DNA from: Chloromonas sp. AAM2
Lineage: Eukaryota > Chlorophyta > Chlorophyceae > Chlamydomonadales > Chlamydomonadaceae
Assembly (NCBI GenBank): GCA_004335635.1
Contig: QAXH01005870.1
Coordinates: 1 to 64,000, forward strand
Direction of reading: 5' to 3'
DNA: 64,000 bases
Of this stretch, positions 10,768 to 20,152 are shown piece by piece (positions within the stretch are counted from its first letter, which is position 1; each line of letters opens with the position of its first letter). The notes below the pieces were generated by a model that was not told where the DNA came from, did no database searches, and worked only from the letters and a program-made list of their open reading frames with translations. Both the position numbers and the translations under genes were made by a program.

Positions 10768-10884
10768 TTATTCGAAATCTTTACGATTTGGATTTCGTGA
10801 TGGATCACCTGAAAGAAGTCCAAAAATAAATAAAGAAACAAAAAAGATAATCGTTGTATAAACCAAAATTTTTAAAGTTAGCAT
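10768..10884 (-). CDS. psbI: Photosystem II subunit I
   Basis: PsbI is a single-helix subunit beside D1 in the PSII core. The 38-residue frame reads [19 protein letters not shown] and then [17 protein letters not shown]; the membrane helix is at residues 5-24 and the GDPSRNPxRKD tail is diagnostic. A monocistronic gene with its own palindromic terminator. Confidence 0.98.
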   Translation of the reverse strand: MLTLKILVYTTIIFFVSLFIFGLLSGDPSRNPNRKDFE

Positions 10885-11027
10885 TTAATTGTTCTTAAAA
10901 ATTATTTTTAATAATATTAATTATACTAAAATAAAAAGATTCTGAATCATTTTATTTTAGTATAATTAATATTGTAAAGAATAAAATTATTTAATTCTTT
11001 TTAGGAGAATGTCTGAATAGAAAAGAA

Positions 11028-11354
11028 TTATTTTTTCATACTTAAACTGAATGGATAAATTTTTGAAACACTAATTTGAGCTTTTTTTGAATTTTGCTTT
11101 ACTAGGCTCAATTTACTAGGTGTTTGACTACGAAGAGATAAATATCCTTCAACCATAATATAATCATTAACTTCATAGTATTTTGCAACATCACGCGCTA
11201 AATTTCCCCAACAAACTAAGTTAATTATCCTATTGTTTCGAACTTGAGGTAATTGAACTCGAAATTGTGTAGTTGGAATTTGTTCATTAATAATTTTATG
11301 AACTGGAGCTTCTAAAATTTTGACTATACTTCCAACATAGTTTGTATCAACCAT
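11028..11354 (-). CDS. ycf41: Ycf41, single-stranded DNA-binding-like protein
   Basis: A 108-residue protein resembling an OB fold of the bacterial SSB type: strands around VGSIVKILEAPVHK, the typical NLVCWGNLARDVAKYY motif at about residues 45-61, and VEGYLSLRSQ. Ycf41 is a red-lineage plastid frame described as SSB-like; its function is not established and a role in DNA or RNA binding is inferred. It lies 5 bases downstream of the ycf39 stop, so the two are likely co-transcribed with cbbX upstream. Confidence 0.85.
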   Translation of the reverse strand: MVDTNYVGSIVKILEAPVHKIINEQIPTTQFRVQLPQVRNNRIINLVCWGNLARDVAKYYEVNDYIMVEGYLSLRSQTPSKLSLVKQNSKKAQISVSKIYPFSLSMKK

Positions 11355-11359
11355 AGTCT

Positions 11360-12319
11360 TTAAATAATTAAATTTTTCTGTTTTTGAACATCTTCGAAGT
11401 TAATATCTCTTAATCGTTTTAATAACCGAATAAAATATTCTAAGAAATAATCATCTAGTTGAATAATTTCGGACGGATCGATTTTAAACATTTTGTATAA
11501 TTCAAATGTTGATTTTGAAAAATTATTTTCAGTATTTAAAATCTCTACAAATGCTAATCGATCACTAATATTTTGACCCCATTCAAAAAACCCAAAAAAA
11601 TTACTAACAAATTTTAGCGCAAATAATGGAACTGGTTGAACTTTTGCTTCTTGTCCGGCTAATTGCTCACAAAGATTTATAATTTCCGATGAAACCCATC
11701 CTCGCAGGCCACTTAAGAAAAATGTCTGATTTGTAGTTTGTGGAATTTGAAAAGAGCGTAAACAAAATCGAGCAATATCTTGGGTATCCATATATGAAAT
11801 ATTTGTATTCTCATTTGTTACCCAAATTGGTAAATTTTCTAAAATTGGAATTGCATATTGTTCAATTAAACCTTGATAAAAACCAGTTAACCTAAATATA
11901 GTATATGGGATTCCAGAATTTTTTAATTTAATTTCAATTCCATATTTTAATTTCATTAATGGAATGTTTTCAAATTGCTCGACATTTTGAGCTGAAAAAA
12001 ATATAAAACGTTTAATATTAGCAGCTTTTGCCGATTCAATTAAACATAATTTTCCATCCCAATCAACTTTTTTTAAGGAGTCTAATTCATTTGCACGACT
12101 TGTTGAAGCATCAATAACAGCCGTAATTCCTTTTAAACAGGGGGGGATTGTTTCTGGACGTGCTAAATCACCATAAACTAATTCCACTCCCCATTCTTTT
12201 AAAAAATTAGCTTTTCGAAAATTTCGAACCATACACCGAACTGGGTAACCTTTAGTTAAAGCCTGTAACACGACTTGTCGACCTAGTGTTCCCGTTCCAC
12301 CGATTATAAGTAAACTCAT
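11360..12319 (-). CDS. ycf39: Ycf39, NmrA-like SDR family protein
   Basis: A 319-residue atypical short-chain dehydrogenase with the N-terminal dinucleotide-binding motif GGTGTLG (residues 7-13) and an NmrA-type fold; VYGDLARPETI at about 49-59 is typical. In cyanobacteria Ycf39 works with Hlip proteins in early PSII (D1) assembly and pigment delivery, so a similar plastid role is likely. It sits 24 bases after cbbX and 5 bases before ycf41 on the same strand. Confidence 0.95.
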   Translation of the reverse strand: MSLLIIGGTGTLGRQVVLQALTKGYPVRCMVRNFRKANFLKEWGVELVYGDLARPETIPPCLKGITAVIDASTSRANELDSLKKVDWDGKLCLIESAKAANIKRFIFFSAQNVEQFENIPLMKLKYGIEIKLKNSGIPYTIFRLTGFYQGLIEQYAIPILENLPIWVTNENTNISYMDTQDIARFCLRSFQIPQTTNQTFFLSGLRGWVSSEIINLCEQLAGQEAKVQPVPLFALKFVSNFFGFFEWGQNISDRLAFVEILNTENNFSKSTFELYKMFKIDPSEIIQLDDYFLEYFIRLLKRLRDINFEDVQKQKNLII

Positions 12320-12343
12320 AAGTTTATATTATATTAAAGAATT

Positions 12344-13216
12344 TTAATCATTAAAAATACTACTTTGCAAAATATCTTCTGCTTCAAGATTAACTAATTC
12401 TTTTTTTGTTAATACTTGACCACGACTATCAAAGATTCTATTGGCTTGTCGCATTCTTGCGCGATCTAATGCATTTTTAACACTTCGAGCATTAGCAAAT
12501 AATGGTTTTTCTCGTCGCTTTTGAATATAATTTTCTAATGCAATTTCAGCATCGGGTGTTAATTGATATTGCTGTTCTTCTAATATTAATTTTGCAATTT
12601 TTAATAATTCTTCTGTTGTATAATCAGGAAAATCAATATGATTTGCAATCCGTGAAGATAACCCTGGATTTGATTCATAGAATTTATCCATAGGTTCTTT
12701 ATAACCTGCTAGAATAACAACTAAATCATCACGTTGATTTTCCATAACTTGTAAAAGAATTTCAATAGCTTCTGATCCGTAATCTCTTTCATTATCTGGC
12801 TTATATAAATAATAAGCTTCATCAATAAATAAAACTCCACCCATTGCTTTTTTAAGAACTTCTTTTGTTTTAGGTGCAGTATGACCAATATATTGACCGA
12901 CTAAATCATCACGAGTCACTGTTAAAAGGTGACCTTTTTTAATATATCCTAATTGATATAAAATATCAGCCATTCGTAAACCAACAGCTGTTTTTCCTGT
13001 TCCAGGACTTCCAGTAAAAGACATATGTAAACCTGGATTAGCAGCTGTAATTCCCAAATTTCGTCTTAATTTATCAATTAAAAGTAACGCTGCAATTTCT
13101 CGAATACGTGCTTTTACAGGTGCTAAACCAACTAATTCTTCATCTAAAAGATTTAATGTCTTTGCAATTTCAGTTTTTGCATACTCTTCTTGTAAATTGA
13201 TTGGTGTTGTGTTCAT
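12344..13216 (-). CDS. cbbX: CbbX, red-type Rubisco activase
   Basis: An AAA+ ATPase that frees inhibited red-type (form ID) Rubisco of sugar phosphates by pulling on the RbcL C-terminus. The 290-residue protein has Walker A GSPGTGKT (69-76), Walker B VLFIDEA (128-134) and the arginine-finger and sensor region around [16 protein letters not shown]. Length fits the CbbX/CfxQ family. It is encoded in the same plastid as its substrate genes rbcL and rbcS (55.4-57.4 kb), though not next to them. Confidence 0.97.
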   Translation of the reverse strand: MNTTPINLQEEYAKTEIAKTLNLLDEELVGLAPVKARIREIAALLLIDKLRRNLGITAANPGLHMSFTGSPGTGKTAVGLRMADILYQLGYIKKGHLLTVTRDDLVGQYIGHTAPKTKEVLKKAMGGVLFIDEAYYLYKPDNERDYGSEAIEILLQVMENQRDDLVVILAGYKEPMDKFYESNPGLSSRIANHIDFPDYTTEELLKIAKLILEEQQYQLTPDAEIALENYIQKRREKPLFANARSVKNALDRARMRQANRIFDSRGQVLTKKELVNLEAEDILQSSIFND

Positions 13217-13288
13217 AAAATATCGTTTTTATATTTTTAATAAAGATTTACTACAATGCATTATACAAATAATTTAGAATAATTTTGT

Positions 13289-13325
13289 ATATTAAATCAG
13301 TTAAAGTATATAACCGATTTAATAT
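13289..13325 (-). terminator. psaL terminator hairpin
   Basis: A 15-bp inverted repeat with one mismatch (13289-13303 against 13311-13325) lies 22 bases downstream of the psaL stop. Confidence 0.55.
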
Positions 13326-13346
13326 ATTAATTTTGGAATAAATGAT

Positions 13347-13796
13347 TTAAACTGTAAACGTTGGAATACTTGATAAACAAATAAATGCGAACCCAGCACT
13401 TCCACATGCTCCAACAAAGAATCCACCTTTGAATTCATCCCAAGCTTTTTTCGTTTGTAAATCATTTGGATTACCAGATGATTTTTCTTGTCCAAAAGCC
13501 GCTACACCATAAATTGTTAAACCTATTGTTAAAATTACAATTAAACCAATAGTTGAAAGAAATCCTGCTAATAATCCAACATCTGAATCACGTAGTGGTC
13601 CTAATTTTGCAAATGGACCAATTAAAAAATACCCATGTGCTAGACCAATTTCTAGACCACGTAATAAAGGTGTTAAGCCAAAGCGATACGCTGGTAAGTT
13701 TTGTAAAATCGCTCTTGTCACTGCAGATGAAGTTATTGGCGTTGCTAGATGACCTACAAATGGATCATCATTATACGGTTTAATAAAGTTAGCCAT
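13347..13796 (-). CDS. psaL: Photosystem I subunit XI
   Basis: PsaL sits at the PSI periphery, binds chlorophyll and supports trimers in cyanobacteria. The 149-residue frame begins [21 protein letters not shown], with the family signature [10 protein letters not shown] and [13 protein letters not shown], and has two to three membrane spans. Length is normal. It is divergent from petL; the spacer between them carries a long hairpin. Confidence 0.98.
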   Translation of the reverse strand: MANFIKPYNDDPFVGHLATPITSSAVTRAILQNLPAYRFGLTPLLRGLEIGLAHGYFLIGPFAKLGPLRDSDVGLLAGFLSTIGLIVILTIGLTIYGVAAFGQEKSSGNPNDLQTKKAWDEFKGGFFVGACGSAGFAFICLSSIPTFTV

Positions 13797-13887
13797 AAAG
13801 TTAATTTGAAAATTAGTTAAATTAATAATAAAATTTTTTAATTAAATAAAAATAAGGTTAAAAAAATTTCATCAAATTTTAACAACC

Positions 13888-13940
13888 AAAATTTTTATAT
13901 ATATTACTATATAATATATACTAATATATATAAAAATTTT
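13888..13940. promoter_or_regulatory. Hairpin in the psaL-petL divergent spacer
   Basis: A 19-bp perfect inverted repeat (13888-13906 against 13922-13940) encloses a loop containing TATAATATA. It lies about 90 bases upstream of psaL (minus) and 26 bases upstream of petL (plus), so it cannot be a simple terminator. A shared or back-to-back promoter region is the likely reading. Confidence 0.35.
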
Positions 13941-13965
13941 TATAAACTTAAATAACAAAGATTTT

Positions 13966-14061
13966 ATGACTGTTGCTATAGATTATTTTTTATTAGTAGG
14001 ATTTTGTTTTGCTCTTACATCGGGATTATTTATTGGATTAAAATCAATTAAATTAATTTAA
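13966..14061 (+). CDS. petL: Cytochrome b6f subunit 6
   Basis: A 31-residue one-helix protein starting MTVAIDYFLLVGF and ending LFIGLKSIKLI. The C-terminal GLKxIKLI is typical of red-lineage PetL (Ycf7), a peripheral stabilising subunit of the b6f complex. Its place directly before ycf4, 20 bases away, fits. The assignment rests on the tail motif and length. Confidence 0.85.
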   Translation: MTVAIDYFLLVGFCFALTSGLFIGLKSIKLI

Positions 14062-14081
14062 TTTTTATTGAATTGTAAAAA

Positions 14082-14627
14082 ATGCAAAACGAAATTCGTC
14101 AAGACAAAATTGTTGGATCAAGACGATTTAGTAATTATTTCTGGTCGTTTTTTTTATTTGTGGGAGGTTTAGGTTTTTTACTAGCTGGGATATCGAGTTA
14201 TTTTAAAGTAAATTTATTACCATTTGCAAATCCTACTGAATTAGTTTTTATTCCGCAGGGTTTAGTAATGATGTTTTATGGAACCTTAAGTTTAGGGTTT
14301 AGTATTTATATCATTTTAACAATATTACTAGATGTTGGTAGTGGTTATAATGAATATAATAAAACAGAAAATCTTGTAAAAATTGTTCGTAAAGGATTTC
14401 CAGGAAAAAACCGTGAAATCCTTTTAACATATCCGTTAGCAAATATTCGATCAATTGGAATAAAAATTACTGAAGGGTTAAATCCAACAAGAAGTATTTA
14501 TTTATGCTTAAAAGATGAACGAAATATTCCATTAACACCTGTTCAAGAACCAACCTCAATATCAGGTTTAGAAGAAGAAGCAGCTGATTTAGCAAAATTT
14601 CTCGATTTAAAATTGGAAAATTTATAA
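14082..14627 (+). CDS. ycf4: Ycf4, photosystem I assembly factor
   Basis: A 181-residue thylakoid protein with two membrane helices (about residues 20-42 and 60-85) and a soluble stromal part with the conserved IVRKGFPGKNR and TYPLANIRSI. Ycf4 acts in PSI assembly. Length matches the family (about 180-185). It lies in petL-ycf4-trnG-psbEFLJ order. Confidence 0.97.
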   Translation: MQNEIRQDKIVGSRRFSNYFWSFFLFVGGLGFLLAGISSYFKVNLLPFANPTELVFIPQGLVMMFYGTLSLGFSIYIILTILLDVGSGYNEYNKTENLVKIVRKGFPGKNREILLTYPLANIRSIGIKITEGLNPTRSIYLCLKDERNIPLTPVQEPTSISGLEEEAADLAKFLDLKLENL

Positions 14628-14672
14628 GATTTTATTGATTTTTATGTCTACATGATTCTATAATAGAATCAT

Positions 14673-14743
14673 GCGGGCATAGTTTAGTGGTAAAACCTTA
14701 GCCTTCCAAGCTAATGATGGGGGTTCGATTCCCCCTGCCCGCT
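14673..14743 (+). tRNA. trnG(ucc): tRNA-Gly(UCC)
   Basis: A 71-nt cloverleaf: acceptor GCGGGCA with TGCCCGC, discriminator U, anticodon stem TTAGC/GCTAA around loop CTTCCAA (anticodon UCC), T loop TTCGATT. No intron, unlike the land-plant trnG-UCC. Confidence 0.95.
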
Positions 14744-14798
14744 TTATAGAATGAATTTGAATGAGCAACAATCTTTTTTTATAGGAGAATATATAAAT

Positions 14799-15053
14799 AT
14801 GTCTGGTGGTTCTACGGGTGAACGTCCGTTTTCGGATATTATTACTAGTGTACGTTATTGGATTATCCATAGTATTACAATTCCATCACTTTTCGTATCA
14901 GGATGGTTATTCGTTAGTACAGGTTTAGCATATGATGTATTTGGAACTCCACGTCCAAATGAGTATTTCACACAAGATCGTCAACAAATCCCATTAGTAA
15001 ACGATCGATTCAGTGCAAAACAAGAATTAGAAGATTTAACTAAAGGTTTATAA
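14799..15053 (+). CDS. psbE: Cytochrome b559 alpha subunit
   Basis: PsbE with PsbF binds the b559 heme in PSII. The frame from ATG 14799 gives 84 residues, the family length, starting [11 protein letters not shown]; the heme ligand His is in the [10 protein letters not shown] segment. A longer frame from 14751 exists, but AGGAG at 14783-14787 and the conserved N-terminus choose 14799. First gene of psbE-F-L-J. Confidence 0.98.
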
Positions 15054-15067
15054 TTGAGGTAAAAAAA

Positions 15068-15199
15068 ATGGCAAAAAATATTAATCAACCTGTAGCTTAT
15101 CCTATTTTTACGTTTCGTTGGTTAGCAATTCATGGTTTAGCAATTCCAACTGTATTTTTCTTAGGTGGCATTACAGCAATGCAATTCATTCAACGATAA
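15068..15199 (+). CDS. psbF: Cytochrome b559 beta subunit
   Basis: A 43-residue protein starting [15 protein letters not shown] with the heme-ligand His in [12 protein letters not shown] and the helix to AMQFIQR. It starts 14 bases after psbE with a GAGG SD motif, within the psbEFLJ operon. Confidence 0.98.
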   Translation: MAKNINQPVAYPIFTFRWLAIHGLAIPTVFFLGGITAMQFIQR

Positions 15200-15225
15200 A
15201 TTGATATCTATATATATAACGATAA

Positions 15226-15354
<129 letters not shown>

Positions 15355-15378
15355 TATTAATCTAATAGGAGTTTTTTT

Positions 15379-15498
15379 ATGGCAAACACTGGTCGAATTC
15401 CATTATGGCTTGTAGGTTTAGTAGGTGGTTTAGCAGTAATAACAATGCTAGCATTATTTATCTATGGTTCATATTCAGGATTAGGTTCATCATTGTAG
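15379..15498 (+). CDS. psbJ: Photosystem II subunit J
   Basis: A 39-residue single-helix PSII subunit: [17 protein letters not shown] at the start, [11 protein letters not shown] at the end, both typical of PsbJ. AGGAG lies nine bases before the ATG. Last gene of the operon, followed by a convergent terminator. Confidence 0.98.
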   Translation: MANTGRIPLWLVGLVGGLAVITMLALFIYGSYSGLGSSL

Positions 15499-15530
15499 TA
15501 TTATATAAATAATTGACAAGAATTATATAA

Positions 15531-15566
15531 ATTAACAGTTTAAAATTATAATTTTAAACTGTTAAT
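15531..15566. terminator. Bidirectional terminator psbJ / ycf90-like
   Basis: A 17-bp perfect inverted repeat with a 2-base loop (15531-15547 against 15550-15566) lies between the convergent psbJ (stop 15498) and the minus-strand gene ending at 15572. Confidence 0.65.
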
Positions 15567-15571
15567 TTTAC

Positions 15572-16825
15572 TTATCGTCTAAATAGCTTTTTAAATTTTT
15601 TTATAATTTTATTAATAAATTTTTGCGGGTTTAAATTTAGTTGTCCTTGATTTTGTGTTCCACTTCCAAACCAACCATACCAAATTTTAGGTAGAACTCT
15701 ATTTAATTTTTTCTCTTTTTCTTCGGGATCTTGCCAAGCTGTATTTCCACCACTGTAAATACTATTTTTTGGCCGAGGTCCTATATGAAGTTCAGCATTT
15801 TCAACTAAAAATGGGATATAAAAATATTGACCCCAAATTGCATGAAATAAAGCAAAAATTAAAAAACCTACATGGGTTAGAACAATTAATGTAATTATGC
15901 CATTTAAAAGTTGAGTTTGAGCTTGAAGACTTAAAGTTAAATTAATATCAGGATTGGTATTTAAAAATAATTTAAATCCATTTGCTCTATCTACTAACGA
16001 AAGAATAATTCCTTCAACAAACGTTACCATGAGTAAGAGTGTCCAATGCCAGCGAATTAGATAAGGACAATATCGTTTACCAATTCGAGTTATAACTGCA
16101 TAGGCAACAATTCCTGAAAGTTGATTCCAAAAATTTTTACAAATATTAAAAACTTTAGGGATTATTGTATTATAAACTTTATAATAAAGTGAAATTATTG
16201 GTGAGTTTGTTCCATTTTCGAATTTTGAAATAATCATTGAAAGTGGATCAATATAATATTTTTGCCCTGTTTCAAGATCAACATTTATGATTGCTTTTAA
16301 GATTGCATAATAAATCAATTGACCCGGATTATACCAATTTGCATTTTCTCCTAATTTTGATTCATTTATAATTCCCTTGTATTGCTTAATAGATATTTGA
16401 ACAGCATCTGTACCTAATTGACTTAAAAATGGAAGATCTGTTAAAAGATGGCGATAGTTTACAATTATATTAATTAAATGTTTATACCACAAAAAACCTG
16501 CTGCAAGACCAATACATGTAATATAAAATGAAGTTTTCAAATTATATCGGATTGTAAGAATAATAAAACGAACAAAAAGAATGAAAAATAGAAGATTTTC
16601 AATATCAACTAAATTTAAACCAGATTGAATATTTTCCCATAAACCTTGGACGATTAATTTTACCGTGTCTATAGATATACTAGTTGATGTTTCAATATTT
16701 GAAACATTTAAATCCTGTCTATTTGTAATTTGTTGAATAGCGGGATTTTCTATTCCAAACCAATTTAAGACTGTTTCTTGATCAATATTAATTGAAAGAA
16801 GCAAAAGTCTAAATAGATATAACAT
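15572..16825 (-). CDS. ycf90: Ycf90-like diatom plastid membrane protein
   Basis: An intact 417-residue frame with ATG start. Hydrophobic segments are seen at about residues 78-92, 98-115, 258-280 and 312-332, so it is a polytopic membrane protein; the C-terminus is basic (FINKIIKKFKKLFRR). Size and gene neighbourhood fit the diatom frame ycf90, whose function is unknown; the symbol is from memory of diatom gene content and only moderately sure. Codon use is like its neighbours, so it is a real resident gene. Convergent with psbJ. Confidence 0.55.
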   Translation of the reverse strand: MLYLFRLLLLSINIDQETVLNWFGIENPAIQQITNRQDLNVSNIETSTSISIDTVKLIVQGLWENIQSGLNLVDIENLLFFILFVRFIILTIRYNLKTSFYITCIGLAAGFLWYKHLINIIVNYRHLLTDLPFLSQLGTDAVQISIKQYKGIINESKLGENANWYNPGQLIYYAILKAIINVDLETGQKYYIDPLSMIISKFENGTNSPIISLYYKVYNTIIPKVFNICKNFWNQLSGIVAYAVITRIGKRYCPYLIRWHWTLLLMVTFVEGIILSLVDRANGFKLFLNTNPDINLTLSLQAQTQLLNGIITLIVLTHVGFLIFALFHAIWGQYFYIPFLVENAELHIGPRPKNSIYSGGNTAWQDPEEKEKKLNRVLPKIWYGWFGSGTQNQGQLNLNPQKFINKIIKKFKKLFRR

Positions 16826-17022
16826 AAATTAACTTTATTTATATATGAATTAAAAAATTTAATATTTTATTATTATATCTACTAAACATACTAAATTTTC
16901 CATTAAAAATCAAGATTTTCTATCAGTATTGAGCTTCTAGTATATACAAAATTTTGAAAGAACAATTTAAGAAGTTATAAATTTTATCTATTTCTCTATT
17001 AGTAACATGGGTATATAAAAAC

Positions 17023-17095
17023 TACCCCCAAGGGAATTCGAATCCCTGTCTGCTCCGTGAAAGGGAGCTGTCCTAGGCCTCTAGACGATGGGGGC
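17023..17095 (-). tRNA. trnE(uuc): tRNA-Glu(UUC)
   Basis: A 73-nt cloverleaf on the minus strand: acceptor GCCCCCA, anticodon stem GCTCC/GGAGC around loop CTTTCAC (UUC), T loop TTCGAAT, discriminator A. In plastids this tRNA also feeds tetrapyrrole synthesis through glutamyl-tRNA reductase. Confidence 0.95.
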
Positions 17096-17128
17096 AATGA
17101 GATTGTTTTATAGTTATAAAAATTTTGA

Positions 17129-17200
17129 AGCGGGCAACGCGATTCGAACGCGCGACATCAACCTTGGCAAGGTTGCGCTCTACCACTGAGCTATGCCCGC
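17129..17200 (-). tRNA. trnG(gcc): tRNA-Gly(GCC)
   Basis: A 72-nt cloverleaf: acceptor GCGGGCA/TGCCCGC, anticodon loop CTTGCCA (GCC), T loop TTCGAAT. It complements trnG(ucc) at 14673. Confidence 0.95.
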
Positions 17201-17285
17201 TAAGAAAATTTTATATCTAAACAATTTTTTTGCTTTTTAATATAATCTATAAAAATTTATCAGATATGTCAATAGTTTATTTTAA

Positions 17286-17319
17286 ATTAGAAATTATAGT
17301 TTAAACTATAATTTCTAAT
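17286..17319 (-). terminator. psbZ terminator palindrome
   Basis: A perfect 17-bp inverted repeat without a loop (17286-17302 against 17303-17319) directly follows the psbZ stop. Confidence 0.6.
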
Positions 17320-17322
17320 AAT

Positions 17323-17508
17323 TTAAAATGTTGCCGCAATACCATCAGCAGCAGCAATCGCAATTACAAGGAATATCCAACCTTGAAAACCTTTAGTAAT
17401 ACTATCTTTTGAATTTTCCCATTCACCTGGTGTAGCTAAAGCTACTGGTACTGTTATAACTAAACCTAATGAAACTAAAACTAATATAGTTGTTAAAGCA
17501 GTTATCAT
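17323..17508 (-). CDS. psbZ: Photosystem II subunit Z
   Basis: PsbZ (Ycf9), a two-helix PSII subunit. From ATG 17508 the frame gives 61 residues starting [13 protein letters not shown] with the conserved [11 protein letters not shown] between the helices and IAAADGI in the second. The frame extends upstream to 17559, but the family length and N-terminus favour 17508. Confidence 0.95.
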   Translation of the reverse strand: MITALTTILVLVSLGLVITVPVALATPGEWENSKDSITKGFQGWIFLVIAIAAADGIAATF

Positions 17509-17570
17509 AAATCTATTTAAAAAATTTTTATATTGATGATCAAATTTAACTATATACAAGAAATTAACAA

Positions 17571-17675
17571 TTAAAGATTACCTTTCTTTAACGCTAATAA
17601 AACAATTACTGCTGGACCTGCTAACATAATAACACCTGTAGCTACTAGTTGTCCTAGAACTTGCCAATTAATCAT
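17571..17675 (-). CDS. psb30: Photosystem II subunit Psb30 (Ycf12)
   Basis: A 34-residue single-helix protein: [14 protein letters not shown] at the start and [14 protein letters not shown] at the end. NWQVxxQL and the GPAVIxLLAxKKGNL tail identify Psb30/Ycf12. It lies upstream of psbZ on the same strand. Confidence 0.96.
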   Translation of the reverse strand: MINWQVLGQLVATGVIMLAGPAVIVLLALKKGNL

Positions 17676-17756
17676 TTTTAAAATCCTTATTTATCAATTT
17701 TTAATAAAATTTTAAGTAATAAAATAACCGATAATGTTAATTCTCATTTTACTTTA

Positions 17757-17811
17757 AAACTAATAAAGTAAAAACATTATTTTAAAATAATATTTTTACT
17801 TTATTAGTTTT
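17757..17811. promoter_or_regulatory. Hairpin in the psb30-trnK divergent spacer
   Basis: A perfect 19-bp inverted repeat (17757-17775 against 17793-17811, arm AAAACTAATAAAGTAAAAA). It is upstream of both psb30 (minus) and trnK (plus), so it does not end a gene visible here. It may be part of a promoter region or a leftover terminator. Confidence 0.35.
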
Positions 17812-17878
17812 CAAAATCTAAAGTTTTTTTTTATTTAATACTTTAATATTTTAGTCTTTTTGTGGTAACATTTAATTA

Positions 17879-17950
17879 GGGTTGCTAACTCAATGGTAGA
17901 GTACTCGGCTTTTAACCGAATAGTTCTGGGTTCGAGTCCCAGGTAACCCA
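17879..17950 (+). tRNA. trnK(uuu): tRNA-Lys(UUU)
   Basis: A 72-nt cloverleaf without an intron: acceptor GGGTTGC/GTAACCC (one G-U), loop CTTTTAA (UUU), T loop TTCGAGT, discriminator A. No matK, as expected for the red lineage. Confidence 0.95.
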
Positions 17951-18236
17951 AGTTTTTAATTTACAAAATTCATTACTGTCTTAAAAAGACATTTTAATTA
18001 AACAAAAAAATTATATATATATCTAAATATATTATAGTCTAAAAAAACTAGCTGTAGAATCTAAATTATCATAAGACAAAAATCAAGTGAAAAATAGATA
18101 GGTAATGACTGTTAAAGATAAAATTTTATAGTTTGGAAGAAATTTTCCTTTTATTTCATTGTCGAATTTTAAATCATTTTTAGTTTTCTAAATCTAAGAA
18201 TAATTTATTACTTCTGCGATTTTCAATTTTTAAAAT

Positions 18237-18368
18237 TTAGCCTCTTTGATTTTTATGAGTCTTCCATTCCAGAGGAAAATTCTTACTATTCCTTTTAGTT
18301 ACTATTTTTTCATGAATGACAGTAAGCTCTAAACTAATTATTTTTATCTGGCAATCTGAACATTTCAT
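18237..18368 (-). CDS. Short ORF with CxxC motif, uncertain
   Basis: A 43-codon frame starting MKCSDCQIKI and ending THKNQRG, basic, with a CSDC pair that could be half of a zinc site. After the stop the same frame stays open for 19 more codons. It starts 14 bases downstream of the 79-residue frame at 18382 and could be the shifted continuation of the same decayed gene. No family recognised; may not be expressed. Confidence 0.25.
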   Translation of the reverse strand: MKCSDCQIKIISLELTVIHEKIVTKRNSKNFPLEWKTHKNQRG

Positions 18369-18381
18369 TGATAGTCATTAT

Positions 18382-18621
18382 TTAATATTTTTTTATCCTC
18401 ATAAACTCATGAAAGGAATAATAATTCTCACTATTACGATTATTTAAAATAAATCTATAGATTCTTTTTATTTTAGAGTTTTTAGATTTTCGACTAGGCA
18501 AATATAAATCCATTGAAAGTAAACGTGATTTGGAGAGGATCGATCTGTTAATTTGATTTATCGATGCTCTCTCAGATATATGATATATAATCTTTTGTAC
18601 AAAAACTAATAAGGTTTCCAA
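18382..18621 (-). CDS. Hypothetical 79-residue ORF, uncertain
   Basis: An ATG-started frame of 79 residues, very basic, with LPSRKSKNSKIKRIYRF near residues 41-57 and no membrane segment. It lies in an 820-base island between trnK and psbC with no other intact gene. Downstream on the same strand a further basic frame with a CxxC motif follows in another register. I read both as parts of one eroded gene, perhaps DNA-binding by charge, but no homology is recognised. Confidence 0.3.
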   Translation of the reverse strand: METLLVFVQKIIYHISERASINQINRSILSKSRLLSMDLYLPSRKSKNSKIKRIYRFILNNRNSENYYSFHEFMRIKKY

Positions 18622-18772
18622 TTAAAAAGGTAAGTATAAAAAAGTCGACAGAATCAATTACCCATACACGATTCAGTTTATTATAATACATATATTTTTT
18701 TGATCTAATGAAATGGGATTCTTATTTTTTACCTAACTCAAAAAGTTAGGTAAAAAATGATTATGATTATGA

Positions 18773-20152
18773 TTAATCAATAGGACGCATTGATAATACA
18801 GGCTCATTAGCACGGTTAATACCTTTTTCAAAACCAGCAGCAGCAGCACGAGCACGACCTGAGTGCCACCAGTGTCCAATTAAGAAGAAGAATCCTAAGA
18901 AGAAGTGTGAACAACATAACCATGAACGAGGTGATACATAGTTAACTGAGTTAATTTCTGTTGCTACACCACCTACTGAGTTAAGTGAACCTAATGGAGC
19001 GTGTGTCATATATTCAGCAGCACGACGTTCTTGCCAAGGTTGGATATCATTTTTAATTTTGTTGATATCTAAACCATTTGGACCACGTAATGGTTCAACC
19101 CATGGTGCACGTAAATCCCAGAAACGCATTGTTTCACCACCAAAAATAATTTCTCCACTTGGTGAACGCATTAAATACTTACCTAAACCAGTTGGACCTT
19201 GTGCTGATGAAACATTGGCACCTAAACGTTGGTCACGAACTAAGAATGTAAATGCTTGAGATTGTGAAGCTTCTGGACCTGTTGGACCATATAATTCACT
19301 AGGATATGCTGTATTGTTATACCAAGCGTATAATGAAGCTGTTAAACCCATTAACGAAATTGCAGCTAAACTATATGATAAATATGCTTCACCTGACCAA
19401 ACAAAAGCACGACGTGCCCAAGCAAATGGTTTTGTAAAGATGTGCCAGAAACCACCTGTTAAACATAAAACGCCAACCCAAATATGGCCACCGATAACAT
19501 CTTCCATGTTGTTTACTGATACAACCCAACCATCTCCACCAAATGGTGAACGGAACACATAACCAAAAATTACAATTGGGTTTAATGTTGGAGTTGTGAT
19601 TAGACGAACATCTCCACCACCTGGTGCCCAAGTGTCATAAACACCACCTAAGTACATTGCTTTAGCAACTAATAATAAAGAACCTACACCTAAAAGACAT
19701 AAGTGAATACCTAAGATTGTCGTCATTTTGTTTTTATCACGCCAATCATAGCCAAAGAATGGGAATGATTCTTCTAAAGTATCTGGACCTAATAATGAAT
19801 GGTAAATTCCACCAAAACCTAATACAGCTGATGAAATTAAATGAATAACACCAACAGCAAAGTATGGAACAGTTGATGTAATTTCACCACCTGGTCCAAT
19901 TCCGTAACCTAAAGTTGCTAAATGTTGCATACAGATGAAACCTTGTTCATATAATGGTTTCTCTGGTACAAAGTGAGATACTTCAAATAAAATCATTGCA
20001 CCAGCCCAAAATACCATTAAGCCAGCGTGTGCTACGTGAGCACCTAATAATTTACCTGAAACATTAATTAAACGAGCATTTCCACTCCACCAAGCAAAAC
20101 CTGTTGACTCAATGTCGCGGCCTGCAATACTACTATTAAAGGGCGTTTCCAC
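18773..20152 (-). CDS. psbC: Photosystem II CP43 protein
   Basis: CP43 is the inner antenna protein of PSII and supplies a ligand to the Mn4Ca cluster. Six membrane helices, the conserved [12 protein letters not shown] near the start and the lumenal [15 protein letters not shown] chose the GTG at 20150-20152 because GAGGAGG lies nine bases upstream; this gives 459 residues and a 17-base overlap with psbD. Many annotations use the in-frame ATG at 20188 ([14 protein letters not shown], 471 residues, 53-base overlap), which has no SD motif. Confidence 0.97.
   Translation of the reverse strand: METPFNSSIAGRDIESTGFAWWSGNARLINVSGKLLGAHVAHAGLMVFWAGAMILFEVSHFVPEKPLYEQGFICMQHLATLGYGIGPGGEITSTVPYFAVGVIHLISSAVLGFGGIYHSLLGPDTLEESFPFFGYDWRDKNKMTTILGIHLCLLGVGSLLLVAKAMYLGGVYDTWAPGGGDVRLITTPTLNPIVIFGYVFRSPFGGDGWVVSVNNMEDVIGGHIWVGVLCLTGGFWHIFTKPFAWARRAFVWSGEAYLSYSLAAISLMGLTASLYAWYNNTAYPSELYGPTGPEASQSQAFTFLVRDQRLGANVSSAQGPTGLGKYLMRSPSGEIIFGGETMRFWDLRAPWVEPLRGPNGLDINKIKNDIQPWQERRAAEYMTHAPLGSLNSVGGVATEINSVNYVSPRSWLCCSHFFLGFFFLIGHWWHSGRARAAAAGFEKGINRANEPVLSMRPID

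Noticed and set aside
14751..14798. Longer N-terminus for psbE
   Set aside because: In-frame ATG at 14751 overlaps the spacer and lacks an SD motif; AGGAG and family length choose 14799.
19059..19562. Plus-strand frames of 66 and 82 codons
   Set aside because: Antisense to psbC, which is fully intact and conserved here.
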